64,000 nucleotides of DNA, from positions 86,296,311 through 86,360,310 of the forward strand of contig NC_090728.1 of assembly GCF_036898095.1 (NCBI RefSeq), in the 5' to 3' direction. The notes beneath the pieces were generated by a model. That model was not told the origin of the DNA and did no database searches. It worked only from the letters and a program-made list of their open reading frames with translations. The translations under genes were made by a program, and so were the position numbers. The DNA is from Palaemon carinicauda. Lineage: Eukaryota > Arthropoda > Malacostraca > Decapoda > Palaemonidae. Positions 47,825 to 60,149 of the stretch are shown here, in pieces. Each line of letters starts with the position of its first letter. Position 1 is the stretch's first letter.

Positions 47825-48260
47825 TTACTTGTTACGCTTTCCAGCCATCCAACAAACGTGACATGCACGGTAAAACTGGCTCATGTTCTTCTGGATGCCA
47901 AGCAAAAAAAAGTGTTTCATAATCATCCCCGTCGTCTTCCTTATTCCCATGTATCCTATCTCGTGTGCAACGGCGATCACCTGTCTTCTCAACGGTGTAG
48001 GAATCAATATTTGATGGTATATCCCCCTTTCGGCATTCCCAGGGATATTGGTGGGTCTCTACTTCCTCATAAGCAACCAATCTTTAAGATAATAACAGGT
48101 GGAAGACTGCTGCACCTCCATCTCATCCACCACACGGTACAATAACTATTTTGACGTTGCATCCTTCCGTTGCAATCCTACCTTTTCCTGCTCACTTTTC
48201 CTACTTCTAATGCTGAGTTTTCAATTTCTTCCAGGTCTATTGCTTTATTTCTTCTTATCC
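47825..48260 (-). pseudogene. N-terminal integrase region, copy 2
   Basis: Overlapping frames give the HHCC area: TPLRRQVIAVAHEIGYMG and KNMSQFYRACHVCWMAGKRN. The core that should follow is deleted. Confidence 0.75.
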
Positions 48261-48429
48261 ACTCGTCTGCTGTTCCTCTTCTCTTGGGCTCTCTCGGGAG
48301 GTCTCCTCTTGCGCACCATCAAGGGGATCCTATTCTTCTGAAAATAAATCCTCCACGTTCATCGCTCCTTCAGTTTCTCTTTCTTCTTTTGCAGTGACTT
48401 TCTTCATCATACTCCTAGTTGTCACTCAT

Positions 48430-48960
48430 CTAGGAAAAAGATACGGGTAGACTATACTTCAATGGTTTCTCCGTTACAATGAGCCAAGGCATGAATGGCG
48501 CTCCACCAACTTCATTACCCAGAAGGATTTCTACTCCTTCGACAGCCACTGAATCCTTTACCGCAAAATCAAAATGACCGGTCACAAACTCGCATGACAG
48601 TTTCCAACGGCAAATAGGGGTAACCTCCTCACCTCCTATTCCCTTCAAAATAACCGAGTCTCTTGTGAGAGACTGTTCCACCAATGGGTATACACCTCAT
48701 GTTACTACACTATGGTTACAACCTGTGTCGCGCAATATCTTGCTCACTCCCATCTAATACGGCTAACTCCCCTTCATAAATATAAAGTTTAAAGGCATCT
48801 ACACTGTTTGGGGTTGTCCTATTCGTTGTGTAAACGTTAGCTTGTTTATTTTCCTCCTCGTCCTTTCTCGATTGTCTCTTTGTTTTCCCATTCCGTGAAG
48901 TTGAATTATCCTTCACCACTTAGGCGACTGCTTTCAGTTGGTTCAACCAACATTCCTTAC
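48430..48960 (-). pseudogene. Protease region, copy 2 (DTG retained)
   Basis: Minus-strand frames 48919-48716 and 48684-48430. NSVDAFKLYIYEGELAVLDG leads to a frame with ILRDTGCNHSVV, the only copy of the three with an intact DTG, followed by EQSLTRDSVILKGIGGEEV and VEGVEILLGNEVGGAP. Frameshifts separate the pieces. Confidence 0.78.
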
Positions 48961-49297
48961 TGATATGGCCTCTTTTCTCACACTTATACCAGATAATATT
49001 AACCTTCTGCACGTCTTTCACAATACCTGAAGGTGGGCAATTCGACGATTGTTTGCTGTGGTACTATCGCATTCTGCTTAGGAGCAGTACCAGTGGTATT
49101 TCTGCTGTAACTATTGAACTTGTTCACATAGTTATTACTGAACTAGTTTCCATGATTGGGCGAATACTTGACACTTGGTCGGAAGAACGGTTGAAACTTC
49201 TTACCCGAGGATGGTTTTCTATTGATAATATTATAATTCCCACTCAGCCAAGCGGCTTTATCAATTTTTTTCACCTCTCTCTCTCTCTCAAGTAATT

Positions 49298-49684
49298 TCA
49301 AATATGTTCAGGAACTCCTCGTAAATATTGTTTTAGCACCATCAACTCTTCTAAATCAGCCTTCTCCCTGATGTTAGCAGCCTCTATCCATCTCTTAAAA
49401 CATTGTTGTACCTTATAAGAGTAATCCAGGGAGGTCATTTTCTCGTCCTTCCGTAAACTTTGGAATCTTTGATTATGATATTCAGGTGTCATCACGCTCC
49501 TTTTCACTTCTTGATACTCCTTCCTCTGGTCCTGAGACAAGGAGAGATATGTACTGCGTCCTTTTCCAATCAAGACACTCTGCAATAACACAGACCATTT
49601 ATCTTCTGGCCATTCCATCGTCGATGCGACCATTTCAAAACGATCAAAGAACTCTTCGGGAGCTTCTGTGAATTTTGGAATCAA
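49298..49684 (-). CDS. gag SCAN-like domain, copy 2 (open segment)
   Basis: 128 codons open, the best-preserved copy. PEEFFDRFEMVASTMEWPED and KGRSTYLSLSQDQRKEYQEV come first. The SCAN-like part follows: TPEYHNQRFQSLRKDEKMTS, LDYSYKVQQCFKRWIEAANI, then ADLEELMVLKQYLRGVPEHI. The order of an RF-x-LR helix, a long middle helix ending in W, and the LEELxVLxQYLRxxPEHI helix is that of SCAN. SCAN of vertebrate zinc-finger proteins is thought to derive from the capsid C-terminal domain of Gmr1-like gags, where it mediates dimerisation. The frame is cut by a TGA right after PEHI. Confidence 0.82.
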   Translation of the reverse strand: MIPKFTEAPEEFFDRFEMVASTMEWPEDKWSVLLQSVLIGKGRSTYLSLSQDQRKEYQEVKRSVMTPEYHNQRFQSLRKDEKMTSLDYSYKVQQCFKRWIEAANIREKADLEELMVLKQYLRGVPEHI

Positions 49685-49699
49685 ACCTCAATGCATTAG

Positions 49700-50330
49700 T
49701 CACGTTAAACACGTGATCGTGCATAGCAGGGGTCATCTCTGTCTGCATTACCGTCCTTGAACAAGAATTCAACAGCTCCAATTCACTAGTATGTCTCTTG
49801 CCTCTTACTTCTCTCTTTCTTCTTGTCTTGCAATTTCTCTTTGTTCTTTTCTCTCTCTACCTTTTCGTCTTGTTTCCATTTCCCTCGCATGTTTTGTGAT
49901 CTCTATGGCTTCTTCCATCTCTCTTTCTCCCCGTCTTGCTCCCATTTCCCTTGCATTTCGTGCTTTTCTCTCTCTTCTGCCATCATCTTCAATTTAATCA
50001 AATTCTCATCCGTTGCAATTCGCCAAATTTCTGTCTGGTTTCATTCCTTCAGTTTTTAAGTCAACTGATCCTTGCTTCGCTACAAATTCTACTTCAGCTT
50101 CCTTCAACAGTTCATGAGCTGTCACAATATCTTCTTCCGACAATTTTCCCGAGTTTATCAATACTTCTAAGGCTAGACACTTTATTTTGGCTTTAATCAT
50201 TCCACTCGTCTCATGGCTACCACATGCATTAAAATAGAGAGCCACTGAGCTTTAGTGACATTAGGTTCTGACAATTCCTGAACCTTTGTGTTTTTCAAAA
50301 TCTCTTGGATATTCAATTGCCCCATGTTGT
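49700..50330 (-). pseudogene. gag N-terminus and charged coiled-coil, copy 2
   Basis: Minus strand 50245-50006 reads MIKAKIKCLALEVLINSGKL then SEEDIVTAHELLKEAEVEFV, equal to the N-terminal block of copies 1 and 3. It is followed by a long E/R/K-rich helix region (about 50000-49760) with stops. Confidence 0.75.
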
Positions 50331-50477
50331 ATTTAAAAAAAAAAAAAACTTATACTTCTTAAAAAAAAATATCCCAACAATACACACTATCCTATCAACA
50401 CTAAACTGTTCAAACCTTTAATGAAAACATGCCCCTGTTATCACCAATATTTAAAACAGACTCGCTTGATCCCAAGG

Positions 50478-50489
50478 ATCTAGGCACCA
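50478..50489 (-). promoter_or_regulatory. Primer-binding site, copy 2
   Basis: Reversed, TTTGGTGCCTAGATCC follows the LTR end, one or two changes from TGGTGCCCAGACCC of copy 1. Confidence 0.6.
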
Positions 50490-50501
50490 AATATATATAT
50501 A

Positions 50502-51325
50502 TTATGGCTGGCAAATTACATAAACTCCTGAGCTCCAAACTCACTTGTTTATTTTTACATAACTCTGTTATACTTGAAAGATCTGAAAAAATTATATAAC
50601 TCCCAGACGGCAATATATAAAAACACTGAATATCCAAAGGTCTCTTACTTACACTCAAAATAAAACTGGGTGATTATGTAATACGAACTGTTCAAATACT
50701 ACCTCTTACTTTGATTCTTAAACAGGGATATGACCAAAGCTCTGTTAAGCAATAATGGTGATCAAAATAATACACTCTTTACAAAACTAAATACATTCTA
50801 TAAAAAGTTACAACACTAATGCAAAGAGGATTTACACCAAAATAAAATTACTCAAAATATTAACTCTGAACCAAACCTTAGACTAAGACAAGAAAATACT
50901 TCTTTATGAAAATTATATAATCACTTGTTTCACTGGAAATTAATTTATAAAAATATTTAATTTTGATAATTTCTGATGATAGTTAAAATTTTAATGCTCT
51001 AATCATTAATATCTTAATGAAATTTACATAAAAGTAACTAATACACTTACACCTTTTGGATCAGACAAGGTAACACCTAAGCCGAAATAAATACACTTCA
51101 CTGTTTTAACCTAACTCTCTCAGTGCCAGTTACAAAAATTTATATTAAATGAGTATTTATATTAATACAATACACTTGAAATATCAGTCAATGGATTTGT
51201 CAACGTTTGAACACACTTCACACGGTGTATGTTGGATAGGAATCGTTAATGCTCATACAAAAGGACAGGCTGGATCTCTTCAGCTGCTCATGCATTCCTG
51301 GAGGCATATATATATATATATATAT

Positions 51326-51411
<86 letters not shown>

Positions 51412-51830
51412 ATTTAATGCTTCTAGATTGTTTTGAATAGATCATTCTCGTAGCTTGGAGCCCAGGGGTTACGGTGTAAGGTTGCCAACGTAGAAAATTG
51501 AACAGGGGAACAAACTCCGCCCGCTTACCCCTCGAAATATTAAAGAAAAAGTGTAAATTTAGTCCAGAGGTTTCTTGCATTTTCTAACCACGTGGGTATA
51601 TGTGTGAAAAAAAAAATACCATTTTCAGAAATAACGTAAATTTACATATACTGACTTGTATGAAAAATACAATAAAATAAAAGATGAAGGTCTTATGTAA
51701 TTTACATACAATTACTTAAACCTATATGCGAGGAACTCACCTTACGAGCTGGCTAAACACCTCTTAAATACACAAATAAAGTACATGAATAAAATATTTA
51801 CTTTATACAGGACCAGCTTCGTAAGAATAT
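50502..51830 (-). repeat. 5' LTR of Gmr1-like copy 2
   Basis: Reversed, begins ATTCTTACGAAGCTGGTC at 51830 and ends TTTGCCAGCCATAAT. Contains a (TA)n expansion at 51307-51410 exactly where the 3' LTR has a short TATATATA. Confidence 0.87.
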
Positions 51831-51868
51831 GTATATATATGTATATACATATATATATATATATATAC

Positions 51869-51921
<53 letters not shown>
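51831..51921. repeat. (TA)n microsatellite
   Basis: TA repeat with TGTATA and CATA interruptions immediately outside the copy 2 5' LTR. Confidence 0.95.
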
Positions 51922-51924
<3 letters not shown>

Positions 51925-52384
51925 CGGAATTCTAATATCCTTGACTTCTGTATGACCATTGCAGTATTATCAAGTCTAACATAACAAATAACATAATTAT
52001 CAATTATAACCTTAAATAGTTGTCTTCTATAAACTAAATAATATAAATACCATTAAGAATTTAAAGGGGAAATTGGAACTGAAAAAAGAAAAAAAGAAAA
52101 AAAAGGAAAAATAAAAAAAAAATCCGGGGGAGAACTCCCAAACCCCACCCCTCTGTGACTTCTCAAACTTTAGCCTCCACCCAAAATGACGGTCCTATGC
52201 CCATGTTCGTCTTGCCTCCATAGAATTGTACCATACTCGTAGTAAATAATCACATCTATACTTCTACCCCAACAGAACATTCTAACATATAAAATAGTGA
52301 TGAGACAATGGGCGATGGACACAAGAGTGATGAAGGAGGCGAGGAGCTGGGGAGAAGAGAAGGTATAAGCAGAGTCAATACAGA
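51922..52384. other. Non-coding interval
   Basis: No gene. Contains an A-rich tract (52080-52120) ending in TCCGGGGG, possibly a retroposon tail. Confidence 0.4.
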
Positions 52385-53076
52385 TTATTTCTTTTGTCTT
52401 AGTCTGAGGTTTATACAGACCTGATATCTCAAGTCCAGTCATTATATAATTTTCAGATTGTATCATTTTTGTCTAATTCTAAGTTTTGTTCAGACTTAAT
52501 ATTTCGAAGGATTCATTTTGTTATCATGTAAAGTCTTTTCAAAGGGTTGTGATTTATAGAGATTATACTCATTTTTGTAAAGAGTGTATTATTCCAATCC
52601 CCATTGTTTCGAATAGATAGCTCGTATCCTGTTAAAGAATCATAGTGAGAGTTTGGTTTTATTACATCTTTATAATAATTACCCAGTTTTGTTTTGAGTG
52701 TACTTAAGAGATCTTTGGATATTCAGTGATTTATATAATGCCGTCTGGGAGTTGTTTAATTGTCTTAGAATTCGTGTATTGATATTTCAAAGTGTAACAG
52801 TTTTGATGGAAAAGCAAACAAGTGAGTTTGGAATTCGAGAGGTTGATTAACTTGCCAGTTGTAATATATATAATATTATATGTTTGGTTCCCAGTCATAA
52901 GCCATAGTATAATCTATTTTGGTACCCAGACCAGGGATCGAGCGAGCCTGTTTAAATATTGGTGATAACAGGGCCGTGTTTTGAAGGAAGTTTTTAACAA
53001 ATTCAGTATTGATAGGATTTTGTGTATTGTTTGGATATATTTTTGGGAAAAGAATTTGATATTGTTAAATCACAAG

Positions 53077-54530
53077 ATGGCACAGTTTAATATCCAAGAG
53101 TTTTTTGGATAACCCAAGTGTTTTGGAATTGTCAGAACCTAATGAAACTAAAGCTCAGTGGCTCTCTATCTTAATAACATATGGCGGCCATGCAACGAGT
53201 GGGATGATTAAAGCCCAAATCAAGTGTCTAGCCTTAGAAGCGTTGATTAACTCGGGAAAGTTGTCAGAAAAGAATATTGTGGAAGCTTGTGGACTGTTGG
53301 TGGAAGCTGTGGAAGAAGGCATGAAAGCAGATAAGGACGTAGAGGCTGAGATTTGACGAATTGCAGCGGAGGAGAATTTGATCAAGTTGAAGATGATGGC
53401 AAAAGAAGGAGATGGAAGCAAGATGAGAAGAAGAAGAGAGAGAAGAGAAGAAAAACAATGTGAGAAGGAAATGGAAGAAAAAGAATAAGGAGCCCGAGAG
53501 ATTGCAAGACATGCAAGGTTAATGGAAGCGAGGGAAATCACAGAACGAGAAGAAGGAGAGAAAAGACGGGAAGAAGAAGAGAGAGAAGAAAAATGACGTG
53601 CGAAAGAAATGGAAGTAAGATGAGAAGAAGAAGAGAGAGAGATCTCAAGACACGCAAGGTTAATGGAAGCAAGGCGAAAAGAAAAAGAGATGGAAGAAGC
53701 GAGGTATGCATGGGAGATGGAGTTGTTGAACGCTCGTGCACAGCTTACAACGCAAACCAAGGTGACCCCTGCTAAGCAGGATCCAATATTTAATGTGTTG
53801 GAAGCCCAGAGGTTAATTCCAAGGTTCACAGAAGTCTCCAGATAAGTTCTTCGATCATTTTGAAACGATCGCAGCGAAGATGAAATATCGACAAGATAAA
53901 TGGTCTGTGTTATTGGAGAGTGAGCTCTTTGGGAAGGGCCACAGTGCTTTCTTATCCTTATCTCAGGATCAGAGGATGGAGTATCAAGAAGTGAAGAAGA
54001 GCATGCTGCAAGTGTATCAGATGACCCCCTGAATATTATAATGAAAGATTCCGAAGTTTGAGAAAGGACGAGAAAATGACTTTCCTGGATTACGCTTATA
54101 AGGTATGACGATGTTTTAAGAGATGGACAGAGGCAGCTAACGTAAAGGAAATGGCTGATTTAGAAGAATTGATAATACTAGAGCAGTATCTACGAGGAAT
54201 TCATGAACATATTCGAATGTACTTGAGAGAGAAAGTGAAGAATATATTATTTTCAGTTGTAAACCCTCCTCGGGCATGAAGTTTTAACTGTCGTTCCGAC
54301 CAAGTGTCAAGTATTCGTCAAACCATGGAAACCAGTTCGGTAATAACTACACAAACCAATTCAACAGTTACAACGGAAGTAGCACTGGTACTGTCCCTGA
54401 GCAGATTGTGATAGTACCACAGCATCAAACGTCGAATCATCCTTCTTCAAGTATCGAGAAAGACGTGCAGAAGGTTGATATTGTCTGTTTTAAGTGTGGC
54501 ATAGAGGCCATATCTGTAAGGAATGTTTTT
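53077..54530 (+). pseudogene. gag of Gmr1-like copy 3, SCAN-like domain and zinc knuckle
   Basis: ATG 53077 (MAQFNIQEF), a one-base shift in a T run near 53100, then open 53105-53356: NPSVLELSEPNETKAQWLSI.., GMIKAQIKCLALEALINSGK. A strongly charged coiled-coil follows to about 53740 with stops, then NVLEAQRLIPRFTE. The SCAN-like region (53850-54235) reads KDEKMTFLDYAYKV, CFKRWTEAANVKEMADLEEL, IILEQYLRGIHEHIRMYLRE in pieces. The zinc knuckle near 54490 (CFKCG..GHICKEC) matches CX2CX4HX4C but is broken by a small deletion. Same layout as copies 1 and 2. Confidence 0.83.
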
Positions 54531-54599
54531 CAAACCAACCAAAAGCAGTCCCCCAAGTGATTAAGGATAATTCGACTTCAAAGAATACGAAGACGAAGA

Positions 54600-55065
54600 A
54601 GCAATCGGGAAAGGACGGAGAGGAAAATAAACCATCCAACGCTTACACGACAAACAGGACGAACCCAAACAGCGTGGATTCCTATAAACCAAATATTTAT
54701 GAAGGTATGTTAGCAGCAATAGACGGGAGTGGGCTAATCCCGGTCAGGATTTTGTGCGAAACAGGTTGTAATCATATTGTGGTGGCACAAGGAGTACACC
54801 CGTTGGTGGAACAGTCTCTCCCAGGAGACTTGGTTATTTTGAAGGGGATAGGAGGTGAGGAGGTCACCCCTATTTACCACTTGAAACTGTCATGCGAGTT
54901 AGTGACAGGTAATTTTGACTTTGCTGTAATGGATTCAGTGGCTGTCTAAGGAGTAGACGTCCTGCTGGGTGATGAGGTTGGTGGAGCTGTCTCCAAGTTG
55001 TGTTACGACTACGAGTATGAAGAAGAAACTGGCTGCTGAAAAAGAAGAAAAAGAAATCGAATGAG
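54600..55065 (+). pseudogene. Protease region, copy 3 (active-site Asp lost)
   Basis: PNIYEGMLAAIDGSGLIPVR, then ILCETGCNHIVVAQG: the active site reads ETG rather than DTG. EQSLPGDLVILKGIGGEEV and CELVTGNFDFAV follow to a stop at 54947-54949. An acidic linker with DLFSEEEDSLDGTQEENS leads to integrase. Confidence 0.8.
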
Positions 55066-55199
55066 CAATGACCTTGGAGGATTTGTTTTCTGAAGAAGAG
55101 GATTCCCTTGATGGTACGCAAGAAGAGAACTCCCGAGTAGGCCTTAGCGATAAGGAACGACAGATGAGTGGACAAGAAGACGAAGAAGAAATGGACTTA

Positions 55200-56440
55200 G
55201 AAGAAATAGAAAACTCAGCGGTAGAAGTAGGACAAGTGAATAGGAAAAGGCTGATAGAATTGCAACGGAAGGATGCAACGTTAACAGAGTTATTGTACCA
55301 TGTGGTGGATGAGACGGAGGCACAGCAGTCTCTGACCTGTTATCATCTTAAGGATGGGTTGCTTATGAAGAGGCATAGACCCACTGATATCCCCGGGAAT
55401 GCCAAATAGGGGATTTATCGTCATATATTAATTCCTGCACCATTGAGAACACAGGTGATCGCCGTCGCGCACGAGACGATACATAAGGTGATAAGGAAGA
55501 TAATGTAGAAGATAATCAAACACTTTTTCTGGCCTAGCATGCATAAGGATGTGGGCCAGTTTTGCCGTGCATGTCACGTATGTCAAATGGCTGGAAAGCC
55601 GAATGAGTGCATTAAGAAAGCTCCCTTACACCTGATAGAAATGCAAGGCGAACCCTTCAGCAAAGTAATGATCAACATTATAGGACCAAAGACGAAAAAA
55701 GGTCACGAATATATGTTAACCTTGATGTGTCCAGTAATGAGATACCCAGAAGCCATACCCGTTAGGAACATCAGTGCCAAGATAATCACCGAGAAGTTAC
55801 TAGACTTTTTCACTAAGTTTGGTATACCGAAAATAGTTCAAAGTGACCGAGGAACGAATTTCACATCAAAATTATGTCAGGACATAATGAAGCTGTTGAA
55901 TGTGAAACAACAAGTATCAACTGCTTATCATCCGGAGATCCAATGTGCATTAGAGAGGATTCATCAAACTCTAAAAAGTATGTTAATGAAGTTCTGCAAC
56001 AAAATGGGGATTGAATGGGACATCGGCCTACCGTTGATTCTATTTGAGGTATGTAATGCTTATCAAGAAAGCATGGGATGTAGCCCGAATGAAATGGTAT
56101 TTGGACGAGAAGTATGAGGACCGATTAGTTAGTAAAAAAATGGAAGGACCAAGAGGAAATGGATGGAGAATATGCCAAGAATTTGAGGAAAAGGATCGGC
56201 GAAATAGGGAAATTTTCTCTAGAAAATCTTAAGGTGAGTCATAAAAAAATGAAGAAAAGATTCGATATGAAAAGTAAGGACAGACAGTTTTCGAAAGGAC
56301 AACAGGTATTAGATATCCTGCTAATATGGAGACTCCCACTTACCAACAAGTTTCAAGGACCATTCAAGATTTTAGAGAAGATCAGTGACCTGACCTACAT
56401 TATCGAAACCCTAGGACAAAGGAAAAGTCAAAGGTAAGTG
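55200..56440 (+). pseudogene. Integrase of copy 3, upstream of RT
   Basis: NRKRLIELQRKDATLTELLY, then RTQVIAVAHETIHKVIRKI and FCRACHVCQMAGKPNE (HHCC zinc site). Core: FSKVMINIIGPKTKKGHEYM (first catalytic Asp replaced by Asn), KIVQSDRGTNFTSKL (second Asp), CALERIHQTLKSML (Glu). SMGCSPNEMVFGREV precedes a stop, then the GPF module LTNKFQGPFKILEKISDLTY (56330-56400). The core ORF 55539-56117 is continuous. The Asn substitution alone should block strand transfer. Confidence 0.88.
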
Positions 56441-56699
56441 CACGTCAACACGTCAACCTACTAACCCTACTTGAGTGAAGACCAGTCCGAAGCTTCACAA
56501 GTGTGAATGTCGCAAACCATACCATCCACGGAAGACGACAATGGATATGAGGTAGGGTCAGTAAGCAAAGTGAATAATTCGTCTATCATTCGGAATTTGG
56601 GAGCAAAATTAACTCATTTGGACCAGGAGCAACAAGAGGAATTAAGCCGATTAATTTCCCTGTAATTGTCTCGGACGTCCCGAAACAAACCAATCTGAC

Positions 56700-57890
56700 G
56701 ACGCATGAGATACACCTCAAAACAATGGAAAGACTATTTAAACAATGAGCTTATCAACTGTCGCTGTATCACCGAGATGTCATGAGAAAAGAAGTGGACT
56801 ACTTGTTGCAGAACGGATTAGCCAAACAAAGTTCTAGCCCTTACAGTTCTCCATGCTTGCTCGTGAAAAAACTAGACGGATCTTTTAGGATATGTGCGGA
56901 CTATCGAAAGTTAAATTCGATCAGTGTGGCAAATAGTTATCCATTGCCGCTCATCGACCAACTACTCGACAATATTGGACAAGCGAGGTTCGTCTCCAAG
57001 ATCGACTTGTTAAAGGGCTACTATCAAACTCCTTTGGACAACAACGCAAAATTATTATCAGCTTTCATAACCCTGTTTGGGTTATAACAATACCGTAATG
57101 CCCTTTGGTCTAATGAATGCCCCCGCTACTTTTCAACCAGTGATGGATAACCTTCTAGGATCGATAGAAGGAGTAGGCATATATCTCGATGATATTGTGG
57201 TATATTCATTGACCTGAGAAGAACATCTCCGAGTCCTGAAGAAGGTATTTCAAAAGATGAGAGGAGCATACCTGACAATTAACCTGGAGAAGAGCGAATT
57301 TGGAAAGGCAACCGTTCAGTATTTGGGATTTGAAGAAGGACAAGGACTAATCACCCCAGTAGCCGCTAACAGAATTAGGAAAGCATCATCCCCCAACAAC
57401 AAGGAAGCAGTTACAAAGCTTTTCAGGTATGGCAGGATTCTACCAACATTTTTGCCTGAACTTGACGGATTTGACTTGACCAGCGAGTGTGAGGAATCCT
57501 TTGACCGGATAAAGGCCATATTAACTTTTAAACTGATACTGTGAGCCCCTGATTTCAACAAGAAATTTCTTATCCAAGTGGATGCGTCAGATAACGGGAT
57601 TGGAGCTACCTTATTACAAGAAGACAAGGAAGGAAATCTTCATCCTGTTTGTTTCATGTTGTTGAAAAGGAATTACTAGCATTAGTCACAGTGATAAACA
57701 AGTTCGAGGTCTTTATTCGGATCATAATCCGTTAAATTTTCTGAATAAGATGAAAAATAATAATCAAAGGTTAACTAGGTGGTCATTATGTTTGCAACCA
57801 TATTGTATTGATGTAAAGCATATATCAGGTAAAGATAACGTGGTTACAGATTATTTATCTCGGGCGGAATCGATGGATTCAAGCCCGGAA
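56700..57890 (+). pseudogene. RT and RNase H of copy 3, downstream of integrase
   Basis: ORF 56782-57087: EVDYLLQNGLAKQSSSPYSS, DGSFRICADYRKLNSISVAN, FVSKIDLLKGYYQTPLDNNA (first Asp). A shift near 57085 then leads to VMPFGLMNAPATFQPVMD, and GVGIYLDDIVVYSL with the YLDD box (about 57178). LTINLEKSEFGKATVQYLGF follows in 57257-57544. RNase H: NKKFLIQVDASDNGIGATLL (about 57560-57620), a deletion, then DHNPLNFLNKMKNNNQRLTR and DVKHISGKDNVVTDYLSR near 57850. The RT catalytic residues are all present; the frame is broken. Confidence 0.88.
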
Positions 57891-57914
57891 TAAATATTCT
57901 TGTTTGGGGGGAGC

Positions 57915-59329
57915 TATCTTGCGAAGCTGGTCTAGTGTACAGTAAATACTGTAGTTTATTAATGATTTTATTTATATTTTATTTGTGCATTAAAGAGAGG
58001 TTAGCCAGGTCTTAAGGCGAGTTCTCCTCATGTAGATTCAGGTATATTATGTAAATTACGTAAGACCTTCGTTGTTAATTTCATTGTAATCTTTATTCAA
58101 GCCAGTATATGCAGATTTAAGTTATTTTCAAGAATTAGCTTTTTTATTTCACGTAATTTTGTTACGAAGTCTTACGTAAACTATTTGAGAGTGTTATGTG
58201 ATCATACATGATAGGAACAAGGGCTTATGTAATGTTCTTTTATATTTTTATGAGATATTGTGTCCTATTTGTGAGAGAGTACAAAGTGTACCATGGTTTG
58301 GAATGTTTGTGAAGGACCTGGTGATAGGATGTTATCTTTTTGTTTATTTAGGGGACAAAAGGGCGGGTGGAGCTAGCTGACTGAGAGAGCTGTCTGGTGT
58401 GGCGTGAGTAGCATTCGAGAGAGCAATACTTGGTAACTCTGACACCCTTGGCCCAGCCCCCACGCTACCAGACCTCGATCCTGGAATCTTCTGGAATTAG
58501 CCAAATCTCTTATAAAGGCAGCCCCAGTATTAGACAGACAGATAGAGAATTTCAGCCTTAAGACAGCCCTCTTTCCTCTCCCTCTCTCGCCCGCAGCTCT
58601 GAGTATTGTTTTAAAAGTGTTCAATACCTATAGTTTGTCCTCTTCAAAGTGATTTTGTGCCCACATATACCGTGTGTAGCGAGTACTTCTAAAAATTCTC
58701 TTAGAGTTTTTTAAACAGCCCTGTAGGAAGGTTAGGTGTTCGTATTGTGATCTGGTTATCTATTTTCATTAAGTATCAAACTTGAATATTGTATTATTCA
58801 GATTTAATTCCAAGCTTTTGTATAATTTACATTACAATGTTTCTTTTGTCTTATTCTAAGGTTTATTCAGGCTTAATATCTCAAGTCAATTCATTATAAA
58901 ATTTTCAGATTGTATCACTTTTGTCTTTATCTCAGGTTTGTTCAGACTTAATATTTCGAATGATTCATTTTTTTATTATGTAATTTCTTTTCAAAGTGTT
59001 GTAATTTATATAGAATACATTTATATTTGTAAAGAATGTATTATTCCAATCACCATTGTTTATAATAGGTACACTTATATCCTTTTAAAGAATCGTAGCG
59101 AGTGTTTGGTTTGATTATGTCTTAATAATAATTACCCAGCTTTGTTTTGAGTGTATTCAAAAAACCTTTGGATATTCAGTGTTTTATATATTGTGTAATG
59201 ATATTTTAAAGTGTAACAGCTTTAATGTAAAAGCAAACAAGTGAGTTTGGAATTCGAGAGGTTGATTAACTTGTCAGTCGTAATATATGTGATATTATAT
59301 GTTTAGTTCCCAGAAAGTAGCCATAGTTA

Positions 59330-59332
<3 letters not shown>
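57915..59332 (+). repeat. 3' LTR of Gmr1-like copy 3
   Basis: Starts TATCTTGCGAAGCTGGTCTAG. Contains an inverted pair TTACGTAAGACCTTCGT (58057-58073) and ACGAAGTCTTACGTAA (58164-58179), and two tandem U3/R subrepeats at 58840-58990. It ends near AGTCGTAATATATG..CCATAGTTATATTT, passing into a (TA)n tract. Confidence 0.88.
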
Positions 59333-59663
<331 letters not shown>

Positions 59664-59717
59664 TAAATATGGGTGTGTGTTTGCGTGTGTTTGTGTACCT
59701 TATGTATACGCTAAAAT

Positions 59718-59826
59718 ATTTACATCATTATTCTTTCCATTACTATATAAGTTGTAACTAACTTATGCTCCAAGGCTTTAGTAAGGGTCCAAATTCTTTA
59801 TGCATATGTTAATACTGGTAGGACAA

Positions 59827-59830
<4 letters not shown>
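59718..59830 (-). repeat. LINE fragment, minus strand
   Basis: Resembles 42737-42850 of the RTE-like LINE (RT C-terminal region, 'ASETWx[14 protein letters not shown]'). Confidence 0.65.
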
Positions 59831-60138
<308 letters not shown>

Positions 60139-60149
60139 GGCAGTAAGTG

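Larger units (their letters stand above)
52385..59332 (+). mobile_element. Gmr1-like Ty3/Gypsy retrotransposon, copy 3
   Basis: 5' LTR truncated at its left end (52385-52914), primer site TGGTACCCAGACC at about 52919, gag from ATG 53077, protease (about 54690), integrase (55430-56440), RT (56780-57270), RNase H (to about 57890), purine tract TTTGGGGGGAGC, and full 3' LTR 57915-59332. Integrase before RT is plain here, with no nested insertion to confuse it. Frameshifts and stops in every domain. Confidence 0.9.
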
